DNA from: Coprococcus aceti
Lineage (GTDB): Bacteria; Bacillota; Clostridia; Lachnospirales; Lachnospiraceae
Length of the DNA: 64,000 bases
NCBI RefSeq assembly: GCF_025567285.1
Contig: NZ_JAOQJT010000001.1
Span: 372,001 to 436,000 of the forward strand
Reading direction: 5' to 3'
This document shows, one piece after another, positions 26,314 to 33,590 of the stretch (position 1 is its first letter; each line of letters begins with the position of its first letter). The position numbers were made by a program, and so were the translations under genes. The notes under the pieces were generated by a model, which ran no database searches, was not told the DNA's origin, and saw only the letters and a list, made by a program, of their open reading frames with translations.

Positions 26314-26922
26314 ATAGAGAATCTAAATAAAAGATTGAGCAGGTATTTGGTAAAGGCAATTGAAGGCGATGAGTACGATTCCGAGTCCGACAGGACAGCA
26401 AAGATAGGATATTCGTTACAGAAAATAATAGATGATATAGAAAAGTTTCTTATCATTATTCTGATATCAATAATATTTGATACAACCAAAGAAGCTCTGG
26501 TTTGTATGTTGGTAATATCTTTAACAAGGAAATTTATGGGTGGAATGCATATGACAACCTGGTTTGGATGTACGATGATGACAACTATGGTGTATTCTTT
26601 AGCGATAATAGGCGGAAAAATATTTCATTTCAGTTTACTTATGCAGAGTGCAAGTATTTTGTTATGTGTGCTTATGGTTATTTTATATGCACCGTTACCA
26701 TCAGAACAACGTCCCAAATATATAGGGAAGAAACGTATAAATATAAAAATAAGATGTATAGCTGGATTGATGGTCTCGGCTGTTTTGAGCGTAATTATGA
26801 AATCTTATAGCAGTACGATAACATGTATTTTGCTGCTTGAGATAATAGAGGCAATCTTGGTTGTATGTAAGAAATCAATATTGCCAGATATTAAGAAGGG
26901 AGGCGAGAAAAATGTCTGGTAG
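26314..26922 (+). CDS. agrB: AgrB-like peptide protease/transporter
   Basis: Membrane cysteine protease that cleaves the AgrD C-terminal tail and forms the thiolactone. The catalytic pair is in RKFMGGMHMTTWFGC (His and Cys seven apart), with about five hydrophobic helices around it. No usual start codon fits the ribosome site GGAGG at 26302-26306: the first in-frame TTG is at 26335, 28 bases away. An in-frame ATA at 26314 is 7 bases away and gives IENLNKRLSRYLVKAI, a normal AgrB N-terminus; it puts the catalytic residues at 79 and 86, close to 77 and 84 in S. aureus AgrB. I therefore propose ATA as start. agrD overlaps the 3' end. Confidence 0.88.
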   Translation: MENLNKRLSRYLVKAIEGDEYDSESDRTAKIGYSLQKIIDDIEKFLIIILISIIFDTTKEALVCMLVISLTRKFMGGMHMTTWFGCTMMTTMVYSLAIIGGKIFHFSLLMQSASILLCVLMVILYAPLPSEQRPKYIGKKRINIKIRCIAGLMVSAVLSVIMKSYSSTITCILLLEIIEAILVVCKKSILPDIKKGGEKNVW

Positions 26923-27064
26923 CAAGGTAAGAGCAGTGCTTGGTGACATACTAGAAGATTTGGCTGGAGACATAATTAAATTGACTGGATGCCAGAATCA
27001 TTGGGGAGAGATAGAACTCCCAGAGTGTCTCAGGAATATCGATTCGCAGAAAGAGAAAAAGTAA
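26912..27064 (+). CDS. agrD: AgrD-like autoinducing-peptide precursor
   Basis: A 50-residue precursor begins inside the end of agrB (11-base overlap) with AAGGGAGG eight bases before its ATG. The three parts of AgrD are visible: an amphipathic N-terminal helix (VRAVLGDILEDLAGDIIKL), a core with the single ring cysteine (TGCQNHW, Cys27) and an acidic tail GEIELPECLRN that matches the conserved E-x-E-x-P-x-x-L type AgrB recognition region. Cleavage after Trp31 would give a five-residue thiolactone ring Cys-Gln-Asn-His-Trp. The ring size matches staphylococcal peptides; the N-terminal trimming point is unknown. Confidence 0.82.
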   Translation: MSGSKVRAVLGDILEDLAGDIIKLTGCQNHWGEIELPECLRNIDSQKEKK

Positions 27065-27095
27065 AATATCCTGAAGAGTTGAGCTTCAGGATATT
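27065..27095 (+). terminator. Hairpin directly after agrD
   Basis: AATATCCTGAAG pairs perfectly with CTTCAGGATATT around a 7-base loop, starting at the base after the agrD stop. There is no T-run, so it may be a partial terminator or an mRNA-stabilising end separating agrBD from the downstream genes. Confidence 0.45.
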
Positions 27096-27240
27096 AGAAA
27101 TATCAAGACAATCATTTGCTGGAAAAATCTTGATAAGCGGATTGTACTATCAGACACAGAAAAGTACAATAGCAAAATTGTTAAAAGTGGCAAAAGTGGA
27201 GTAAATACCGTAGATAATTAATTAGGAGGGACAAAAGGTT

Positions 27241-27684
27241 ATGAAGAAGTCAATGAAAACAAAGCTTGCGATGTTTGCTGTCGCAGGCGCAATGGCGGTG
27301 TCAGGAACAGTGGGAATTGCAGCACCGGCTAAGGCGGGTAATACAACAAATGATGAGTTTAAATATAACAGTAATTCGCCAGCTGGAATAAGCAGATGGA
27401 GAGATAAAGAAAATGCCACAAAGGTATATATATATCCGACTACAGGGCCTGTAGTGGACTATAGAGTACAGGGAAAGGCTGGAGTTACAGGCACGGCTAA
27501 TTATAGATCTGCATACGTGACCATACCAAGAGGCGTAGAGGCAAGTGTAACGAATTATGTATATGAAAACGACGAGAATTACGCCAGACTTCGCATGACG
27601 AGAAGATCAACAGTAACAGGTAAAATTACATCGGGATGGTGGAGTCCAGATTCTACGAAGGTATATACAGTATATCCTAAATAG
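27241..27684 (+). CDS. Small secreted protein, DUF2712-like
   Basis: The 147-residue protein has a clear signal peptide (KKSMKTKLAMFAVAGAMAVS, probable cleavage after AKA near residue 32). The mature part is about 115 residues of beta-type sequence with KENATKVYIYPT, YRSAYVTIPRG, TNYVYENDENYARLRM and a closing GWWSPDSTKVY. The pattern of an N-terminal KEN-TKVY and a C-terminal WSPDS recalls small secreted Firmicute proteins (DUF2712) that occur next to ABC exporters; this is from memory and not certain. AGGAGG lies before the ATG. It is the likely cargo or product of the agr-linked ABC genes downstream. Confidence 0.75.
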   Translation: MKKSMKTKLAMFAVAGAMAVSGTVGIAAPAKAGNTTNDEFKYNSNSPAGISRWRDKENATKVYIYPTTGPVVDYRVQGKAGVTGTANYRSAYVTIPRGVEASVTNYVYENDENYARLRMTRRSTVTGKITSGWWSPDSTKVYTVYPK

Positions 27685-27702
27685 ATGAGAAAAAATGTGT
27701 TG

Positions 27703-27728
27703 GCTGTGCCTGTTGCTACAGGCACAGC
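27703..27728 (+). terminator. Hairpin after the secreted protein gene
   Basis: GCTGTGCCTG pairs perfectly with CAGGCACAGC around TTGCTA. Only TTGATT follows, so termination would be partial, leaving higher transcript for the secreted protein than for the genes behind it. Confidence 0.55.
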
Positions 27729-27747
27729 TTGATTAGAGGTAATGTGT

Positions 27748-28671
27748 ATGAATAGTAAAAAAACAGTGCTGGTTGCAGCAGGAATCTGTATTGTCTTGCT
27801 GGGGTTGGCTTTTGTCAATAACAATCTTGAAAAAAATAAGAAAAAACCATATGAAAGAAATACAGAAAATAGTGATACAAGTGAAACTATATCTGAAACT
27901 GATGATCAGACTGATAGCGAACCAACAACCGAAGAATCTAAAAAGATATCTATCGTTTCAGGAGATGTTGGGAATAACGATGAAGAAAAGAATTGGAAGA
28001 ATACTGCGGGAGATAATATATTTAATAGTGACGGAGTAAAAGTAGAATGTCTGTCTGTTGATGTGGTTGAGGATACTGATATTGTGAAACAGACAAAGTA
28101 TTCTGCAGAATGTTTTAAGACTGGTGAATTACCGGATCCAGATTTTATTGAAAAAATTACAGATATGGAAGCCGTATTTGAGCAGGCTCCCGATTATGAA
28201 AAATTATATAATTCTCCAGTGGAAAATGAAGATGATATGAATAAGCTCCGTGAAATGCAGGAAAAGTACAAGGATTTGCTGGAAGAAAATACAAAGTATA
28301 TACATCCGAAGACCAGATATTATTTTGTTAAATGCAGGATAACGAATGAAAATGAGGAAGCTGTAGATAAGGTTCTAAGCTTTTATACGCAATTTGTTTT
28401 GTCAAATAAATCGCAGATGTGGAATGTAGACAACCAGGTGTATTTTGATAAATCAATTCATATGGTAGGAGATGACAGGGCAGACTGGTTTTTCTTAAGA
28501 ACGCTTGAGCCTGCGGAGGTTCTGGAGTGCACATTAGGGTTTGAGGTTAGTGACAGTTATAACGGAAGCGTAACTCTGTATATTGGAGAGCCGCCATTAA
28601 CTGATGAATTATTTGATCCTGATTCATACCCGGATCTTGTGAAGCTTGACAATATACCGAGAGAACGATGA
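27748..28671 (+). CDS. Membrane-anchored extracellular protein of unknown function
   Basis: One N-terminal hydrophobic helix (TVLVAAGICIVLLGLAFV) is followed by a Lys-rich stop, an acidic Thr/Ser/Glu linker to about residue 75 and an extracellular globular domain. The domain has an acidic helical part (residues 125-180) and a beta-rich end with RYYFVKCRITNENEE. The family is not recognised with confidence; it recalls clostridial DUF5027-type proteins. Of two starts, the ATG at 27748 is seven bases from AGAGGT, and the ATG at 27742 only one base. It is part of the agr-linked series. Confidence 0.7.
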   Translation: MNSKKTVLVAAGICIVLLGLAFVNNNLEKNKKKPYERNTENSDTSETISETDDQTDSEPTTEESKKISIVSGDVGNNDEEKNWKNTAGDNIFNSDGVKVECLSVDVVEDTDIVKQTKYSAECFKTGELPDPDFIEKITDMEAVFEQAPDYEKLYNSPVENEDDMNKLREMQEKYKDLLEENTKYIHPKTRYYFVKCRITNENEEAVDKVLSFYTQFVLSNKSQMWNVDNQVYFDKSIHMVGDDRADWFFLRTLEPAEVLECTLGFEVSDSYNGSVTLYIGEPPLTDELFDPDSYPDLVKLDNIPRER

Positions 28672-28703
28672 AATAAACAGCAGTCAGATGGAGGCTTTCA
28701 AGT

Positions 28704-29249
28704 ATGATAAAAAGAATAGTCTGTGTAATAGCTGCCTGTATAATTGTGTTTTGGAGTGGACGAATATATAGTGTAAATCTCATGCAGCGAAAGACTGACA
28801 TTACATATAACTATGATGAGATAGAATTTCAAGGTTATAAATTGGTTTTGAAAGAGGCACATATTTATGGTAAGAAGGAATTTGAGCAAAGGTTTAATGC
28901 TGAGATTCCGTATATAGAAAGTGTCAGAGTGTTGTGTGCAGGTTTTACTGTTACGAATAACACAGGAGCTGATATTGGTTGGGATGAGGTTATGGAACTG
29001 TTCAATTGTGGATTTCAGACGGATACATGGGCAAGCTCAATAAGTCCATCAGTGGAAAGACAAATGAATATTTTTGATTCTGAATTGTTCAAGGCTGGGC
29101 AAAGACAGGAGATATGGTTTGGAACGGTGATGACTGAGGCGTCTTTTAAAGAAAAAACATGGAAAAATATATATGACATGGATTATTATTATGTCTTTTG
29201 TATAACTCCAGATAAAATAAAGGTGAAATTAGATTTGGTGGAGGATTGA
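28704..29249 (+). CDS. Membrane-anchored extracellular protein, second of the pair
   Basis: A 181-residue protein with an N-terminal hydrophobic helix (IVCVIAACIIVFWSG) and an extracellular domain built like the end of its upstream neighbour: VRVLCAGFTVTNNTGADIGW corresponds to the strand pattern of FVKCRITNENEEAV there. This suggests both share an Ig-like fold of the kind found in DUF4352/DUF5028-type proteins, which is inference from pattern only. The stop overlaps the next start (TGATG), so translation is coupled to the permease gene. Low GC, like the rest of the series. Confidence 0.65.
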   Translation: MIKRIVCVIAACIIVFWSGRIYSVNLMQRKTDITYNYDEIEFQGYKLVLKEAHIYGKKEFEQRFNAEIPYIESVRVLCAGFTVTNNTGADIGWDEVMELFNCGFQTDTWASSISPSVERQMNIFDSELFKAGQRQEIWFGTVMTEASFKEKTWKNIYDMDYYYVFCITPDKIKVKLDLVED

Positions 29250-30046
29250 TGGACGTGAAAAGTATCCGATTCGAGATAGAAAGAGCAATGAGAAGCATAT
29301 GGATTTATATTAGTATTTTAATAGGTGTGTTTATAGGAACCTTAGATCTTTGTTTATTTCACAGCATTTATAAAACGGATGGTACATCAAGTCTTATACA
29401 GGCCTGGATAGGGACGGATTATAAATTTGCTTATAATTCATTGTTTTATATATTGTTTCCGATTATTGCCTGTATGCCGTATGCAGGAACATATTATTCG
29501 GATATGAATAATGGTTATGACAAAAATATATGTATACGGTCAACCAGAATCCAATATATGTGTTCAAAAATGATAGCTGTATATCTTTCGTCATTTATAG
29601 CAGTTACAGTTCCACTCTTGTTTAATCTGTTTTTGGCGGCTGGTTTTTATCCTGATAACAGTCCCGAGAGACTGACTTTTATGGTTGCAGGGGTAATAGA
29701 CTGTAATATGTTCCCATATTTATTCCAATGTCATCCTGTTATATATTGTCTGATTTACATATTGATAGATGGAATTATGGGTGGACTGTTGGGGATGGTG
29801 GCGGTATGTATATCAAGATGGGTGGACAGCAGATTTTCAGCAATTATGGTACCTTTCGTATTGTATGTGGTGGTTGGCGTCGTGCTTTCTGAGCAGGATT
29901 TAGGTGGTTGGTCTCTATATGGAATTGTCAATCCCATACAGAATGCTTTGGTGTTATGGTATCAGCCGATCCTGGTATTTATGGCAGTTATAATGGTGAG
30001 CGTAATAATAACCATAATTTACTCAAAAAAGAGAGATATATTGTAA
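29249..30046 (+). CDS. ABC-2-type permease subunit 1
   Basis: About 265 residues with six hydrophobic helices and few charged loops, in the arrangement of ABC-2 exporters: an N-terminal cytoplasmic segment, helix 1 (IWIYISILIGVFIGTLDL), a large loop before helix 2, and a C-terminal pair. The loop YSDMNNGYDKNICIRSTRIQYM, here read as an amphipathic coupling region before helix 3, resembles the cytoplasmic coupling helix of such permeases. The ATG at 29249 overlaps the previous stop. With the second permease and the ATPase at 30928 it makes a complete transporter. Confidence 0.75.
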   Translation: MDVKSIRFEIERAMRSIWIYISILIGVFIGTLDLCLFHSIYKTDGTSSLIQAWIGTDYKFAYNSLFYILFPIIACMPYAGTYYSDMNNGYDKNICIRSTRIQYMCSKMIAVYLSSFIAVTVPLLFNLFLAAGFYPDNSPERLTFMVAGVIDCNMFPYLFQCHPVIYCLIYILIDGIMGGLLGMVAVCISRWVDSRFSAIMVPFVLYVVVGVVLSEQDLGGWSLYGIVNPIQNALVLWYQPILVFMAVIMVSVIITIIYSKKRDIL

Positions 30047-30078
30047 GCTCGTAGTGGTGAAGACCGGAGGAGTTAATA

Positions 30079-30909
30079 GTGAAAATTGGTAGACTGTTGA
30101 TAAGAGATATAAGATCAGGAGCATTGACAAAATGGTATTTAGTATTTTTACCAATTGCTTTTGGCGTGTGCCGTGGTATTCAGTGTGCTTCGATTATAGA
30201 CAGCATGATAGATGATGGGCAAATGTACACATACGGAACTGTGATTGATTATATTATGTTTGCTATGCAGGGAATGAGCGTGTATAAATTTAATCCGACA
30301 GAGTATTTCTCTATTCCAATATATTGGTTTATATTTCAGATGGGTGCATTTTATATTGTTGCATATTATGCATTTGATGATTTTAAGAAAAATGGTAGGG
30401 CTGTATTTGTTGCGCTAGGAGAAAGAAAATCATGGTGGCTGGCCAAGTGTTTATGGTGTAACATCATGGTACTTTTTTATTTTGTGGTGGCTTATATAAG
30501 TGTGGTGGTGATGGCGTGGCTGAAAGGTGCAAGTATGATGTTTGCGGTTACTCAGGAATTCGTAACAGCACAGTTCAGTCCTAATGTTTTTAGTATGACA
30601 CATGCGGATATTATATTGGTGTTATTTATACTGCCATTTATTGTGACATTAGCATCGGCAGCAATGCAGATGATGCTGAGTTTTTTGATCGATCCTGTGA
30701 TAAGTTTCGCAGTTACGTGTTCGGTATATGTTATATCAGCTTATTATACAGTGTGGTATTTGTGTGGAAGCTATACGATGTGGATACGAAGCTCGTATGT
30801 AGACGAAAACGGGGTGTATCCTGTTGGAGGTATTATATTTTCTATTACTATAATTGCAATATCATATATAGTGGGCAGAATCTATTTTGATGGACGAGAT
30901 ATCATTTGA
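30079..30909 (+). CDS. ABC-2-type permease subunit 2
   Basis: 276 residues with about six hydrophobic helices. A GTG start is fixed by GGAGG at 30066-30070, eight bases upstream. The cytoplasmic segment FDDFKKNGRAVFVALGERKS between helices 2 and 3 is the probable contact to the ATPase. It is not a close copy of the first permease, so the transporter is probably a heterodimer in the membrane. The ATPase gene begins 18 bases downstream. Whether it exports the secreted neighbour's product, a peptide or gives self-protection cannot be told. Confidence 0.75.
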   Translation: MKIGRLLIRDIRSGALTKWYLVFLPIAFGVCRGIQCASIIDSMIDDGQMYTYGTVIDYIMFAMQGMSVYKFNPTEYFSIPIYWFIFQMGAFYIVAYYAFDDFKKNGRAVFVALGERKSWWLAKCLWCNIMVLFYFVVAYISVVVMAWLKGASMMFAVTQEFVTAQFSPNVFSMTHADIILVLFILPFIVTLASAAMQMMLSFLIDPVISFAVTCSVYVISAYYTVWYLCGSYTMWIRSSYVDENGVYPVGGIIFSITIIAISYIVGRIYFDGRDII

Positions 30910-30927
30910 GAAAAAAGGAGAATACAT

Positions 30928-31560
30928 ATGAGCGAGATAAGGATAGAAAATCTGAATAAGAAGATAAAGGGTTCAGTTATACTTAATGATATCAGTCTGA
31001 CCATGACTCCGGGCAGGATATATGGACTCCGTGGAAAGAATGGCTGTGGCAAGACAATGCTTATGAGAGCTATATGTGGTCTGCTCATACCTGATGGAGG
31101 ACACATATATATAGATGATGAGGAGCTCCACAGGGACATAAAGTTTCCACGGAGTATAGGTGCTCTGATAGAGAATCCGTCATTTCTGCCTCAGTACACA
31201 GGCTTCAGGAACCTCAGGCTTCTGGCAAAGCTCATGGGAGGGATCAGTGATGACGATGTCAGATATGCCATAGAGAGGACAGGTCTTGATCCGGATGATA
31301 AGAGGGTATACAGAAAGTATTCCCTTGGAATGAAGCAGAAGCTTGGCATAGCAAATGCAATCATGGGAGAGCCGGATGTCATAGTGCTGGATGAACCTAT
31401 CAACGCACTTGATGAAGAGTCTGTAGATAACATAAAGAAGGAGCTGCTGAAGCTGCGTGATGGAGGAAGTCTTATAATCACTGCCTGCCACGACAGGGAG
31501 GAGCTGGAATATCTGTGCGATGAGATATATGAGATGAAGGATGGAAGGATAGTACAATAA
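30928..31560 (+). CDS. ABC transporter ATP-binding protein
   Basis: A complete nucleotide-binding domain of 210 residues: Walker A GLRGKNGCGKTMLM, Q-loop region ALIENPSFLPQYTG, signature YSLGMKQKLGIA, Walker B DVIVLDEPINALDEE and H-loop TACHDREEL. The short, single-domain form and signature are of the lantibiotic/bacteriocin or drug exporter type. Codon use is closer to the host core genes than in the permeases before it. A bidirectional terminator follows, closing the agr-linked series. Confidence 0.92.
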   Translation: MSEIRIENLNKKIKGSVILNDISLTMTPGRIYGLRGKNGCGKTMLMRAICGLLIPDGGHIYIDDEELHRDIKFPRSIGALIENPSFLPQYTGFRNLRLLAKLMGGISDDDVRYAIERTGLDPDDKRVYRKYSLGMKQKLGIANAIMGEPDVIVLDEPINALDEESVDNIKKELLKLRDGGSLIITACHDREELEYLCDEIYEMKDGRIVQ

Positions 31561-31572
31561 ATGAACATAAAA

Positions 31573-31630
31573 AAACATCTGCTGCGAACTCCTGTATACC
31601 TGGGATCGCAGGGCAGATGTTTATTTTTTT
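31573..31630. terminator. Terminator shared by the ABC genes and the convergent ppi gene
   Basis: AACATCTGC pairs with GCAGATGTT; an inner TGCGA/TCGCA pair extends the fold. TTTATTTTTTT follows on the plus strand and an A-run precedes it, so it serves both directions. Confidence 0.85.
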
Positions 31631-31686
31631 GTAAGAAGAATTATAAGTGTTTTCAAAAACTGCTATATGGGTTATAATACTTTCGA

Positions 31687-32205
31687 TTAAGCCTTTACAG
31701 GTTCAGGATAATCAACACCGAAGGTCTCGACTGTTACAGTCTTCATCTTCTGTTCCTGACGAGGCTTGTCATTGTAGTCAGTTGGCACATTTGCAATCTT
31801 GTCTACGATGTCAAGTCCCTCGATAACCTTACCGAAGGCAGCGTAAGCACCGTCCAGATGAGGAGATGTCTTATGCATGATAAAGAACTGTGAACCTGCT
31901 GAGTCAGGCATCATGGAACGGGCCATTGACAGCACTCCGGGAGTGTGGGCCAGATCGTTCTTGAATCCGTTCTGTGAGAATTCACCTTTGATTGAGTATC
32001 CAGGACCGCCGATGCCGATTCCCTGAGGGTCTCCACCCTGTATCATGAAGCCTTTTATTACACGATGGAAGATTATTCCGTCATAGAAGCCTTTCTTGAT
32101 CAGTGAGATGAAGTTGTTTACAGTGTTTGGAGCAATGTCAGGATAGAGTTCTGCTTTCATGACATCGCCATTTTCCATAGTGATAGTAACTATTGGATTT
32201 GCCAT
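31687..32205 (-). CDS. Cyclophilin-type peptidyl-prolyl isomerase
   Basis: Catalyses cis-trans isomerisation of proline bonds. The cyclophilin signatures are intact: NTVNNFISLIKKGFYDG, IIFHRVIKGFMIQGGDPQG with the catalytic Arg, GVLSMARSMMPDSAGSQFFI and LDGAYAAFGKVIEG. No signal peptide is present, so it is cytoplasmic. The ATG at 32205 follows AAAGGAA and a promoter; the frame runs further upstream without a likely start. Length is 172 residues, single-domain. Confidence 0.94.
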   Translation of the reverse strand: MANPIVTITMENGDVMKAELYPDIAPNTVNNFISLIKKGFYDGIIFHRVIKGFMIQGGDPQGIGIGGPGYSIKGEFSQNGFKNDLAHTPGVLSMARSMMPDSAGSQFFIMHKTSPHLDGAYAAFGKVIEGLDIVDKIANVPTDYNDKPRQEQKMKTVTVETFGVDYPEPVKA

Positions 32206-32239
32206 GTATATCATTCCTTTCTTGGTATAAGATAGGGTA

Positions 32240-32268
32240 ATGATAACATCAGTTAACAGAACAGGCAA
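32240..32268 (-). promoter_or_regulatory. Sigma-A promoter of the cyclophilin gene
   Basis: Minus strand: TTGCCT (32268-32263), 17 bases, TATCAT (32245-32240), about 35 bases before the start. It overlaps the leader of the divergent mltG. Confidence 0.65.
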
Positions 32269-32299
32269 ATGAAATTTGCAGATACAGAAGGAGAAAGAG

Positions 32300-33433
32300 A
32301 TGGATTGGAGAAACATAGCAAGACCCGTTATTATAATAGCGCTGGCGGTATGTCTGGTGCTGTTCGGGGTATACAAGGTTAAGGAGACGTATACCGGATT
32401 TATGCAGGAATATGAGGGCACCTACAGTGCCGGCGGCGGAGAGAAGATCGAGGTTACCATACCTGAGGATACATCTGTCAAGGAGGCAGCATCTATACTT
32501 AAAGATGCGGGGCTTATAAAGTATAAGCTTGCATTCCAGCTCAGAATGACCGGCTCGCAGTACAGCCACAGTCTTCAGCCGGGTACTTACACACTCACAA
32601 CAGGTATGTCGACATTGGATATGATAAAGACTCTGTGTTACGTGGAGTCGACCAGAGAGGTAAAATATACACTGACAGTTCCTGAGGGATTTACGGTTGA
32701 ACAGATCGCTGACAGATGCGAGGAGCTGGGCTTCTGCTCTGCAAAGGAGTTTCTTGAGGCGTGCAAGTCGGGAGAGTTTGAGTATCCGTTTGAGATACCT
32801 TCATCGGAAGTCAAGTACGCATTACAGGGCTTCCTGTTCCCTGCTACTTACGACATATATGCAGATATGACTCCAAAGGAGCTCATACAGGACATGATAG
32901 ACAAGTTTAACAGCATTTACACAGATGACTTCAGGAAGAAGGCAGAGGAGCTTGGATATACAGATTTTGAGGTTCTCACCATGGCTTCCATAGTTGAGAA
33001 GGAGTGTAAGCTGGATTCAGACAGAGCGATGGTTGCGGGAGTATTTATCAACAGATTGAATGATGACATGCCTCTTCAGGTAGATCCATCTGTTCTCTAT
33101 GTTGTGACTGACGGTCAGTACAATCAGGCAGAACTGTCATATGATGATCTGGAGGTTGATTCACCGTACAATACCTACAAGTACACAGGACTTCCTGTCG
33201 GCCCTATATGTAATCCGGGCGAGGCATCCATAGAGGGTGTCCTGAATGCGGTTAAGCATGATTACTACTACTACCTGACATCAGATGAGAGCCAGGGAGC
33301 ATGTATCTTTAATAAGACATACGAGGGACATCTTGCTGACATAGAAAAGGCTGATGCAGCCAAGGCGGAAAAGGAAGCTGCAGAGGGTGATGGATCAGAA
33401 GATGGCTCCGATGAAAGCACTGATTCAGAGTAA
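32300..33433 (+). CDS. mltG: Endolytic transglycosylase MltG
   Basis: Membrane-bound murein transglycosylase of the YceG family that cuts nascent glycan strands. One N-terminal membrane helix (residues 8-27), a LysM-like domain (VTIPEDTSVKEAASILKDAG, PGTYTLTTGMS), and the YceG catalytic part with MASIVEKECK holding the catalytic Glu, VFINRLNDDMPLQVDPSV and GLPVGPICNPGEASI. An acidic Ser-rich tail ends the protein. The ATG at 32300 has AAGGAG six bases upstream; the TTG at 32276 is too early. Confidence 0.94.
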   Translation: MDWRNIARPVIIIALAVCLVLFGVYKVKETYTGFMQEYEGTYSAGGGEKIEVTIPEDTSVKEAASILKDAGLIKYKLAFQLRMTGSQYSHSLQPGTYTLTTGMSTLDMIKTLCYVESTREVKYTLTVPEGFTVEQIADRCEELGFCSAKEFLEACKSGEFEYPFEIPSSEVKYALQGFLFPATYDIYADMTPKELIQDMIDKFNSIYTDDFRKKAEELGYTDFEVLTMASIVEKECKLDSDRAMVAGVFINRLNDDMPLQVDPSVLYVVTDGQYNQAELSYDDLEVDSPYNTYKYTGLPVGPICNPGEASIEGVLNAVKHDYYYYLTSDESQGACIFNKTYEGHLADIEKADAAKAEKEAAEGDGSEDGSDESTDSE

Positions 33434-33486
33434 AAAAATATAGACAAAATTATATAGCGAAAATTATCTAAAAGGGTATAAACTGC

Positions 33487-33515
33487 TTGCGATATATAGA
33501 CTTTTTATATATAAT
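33487..33515 (+). promoter_or_regulatory. Sigma-A promoter of the FHA-kinase gene unit
   Basis: TTGCGA at 33487-33492, 17 bases, TATAAT at 33510-33515, 75 bases before the first FHA gene. No comparable promoter is visible in the short gaps downstream, so one long transcript of about 12.6 kb is likely. Confidence 0.8.
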
Positions 33516-33590
33516 AAAGGAGTATGTACCCTTTTGGGTTTTTATGCATCTAGTTATGCGCTTATGGAGGTGCGATAGGAGGAATATTTG

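Noticed and set aside
31650..31678. Promoter-like TTTTCA-N17-TATAAT on the plus strand
   Set aside because: It points into the 3' end of the convergent cyclophilin gene with no gene downstream; an antisense RNA is possible but unsupported.
33470..33535. Inverted repeat AAAAGGGTA / TACCCTTTT before the first FHA gene
   Set aside because: The loop is 48 bases and contains the promoter, so it is not a convincing terminator or riboswitch.
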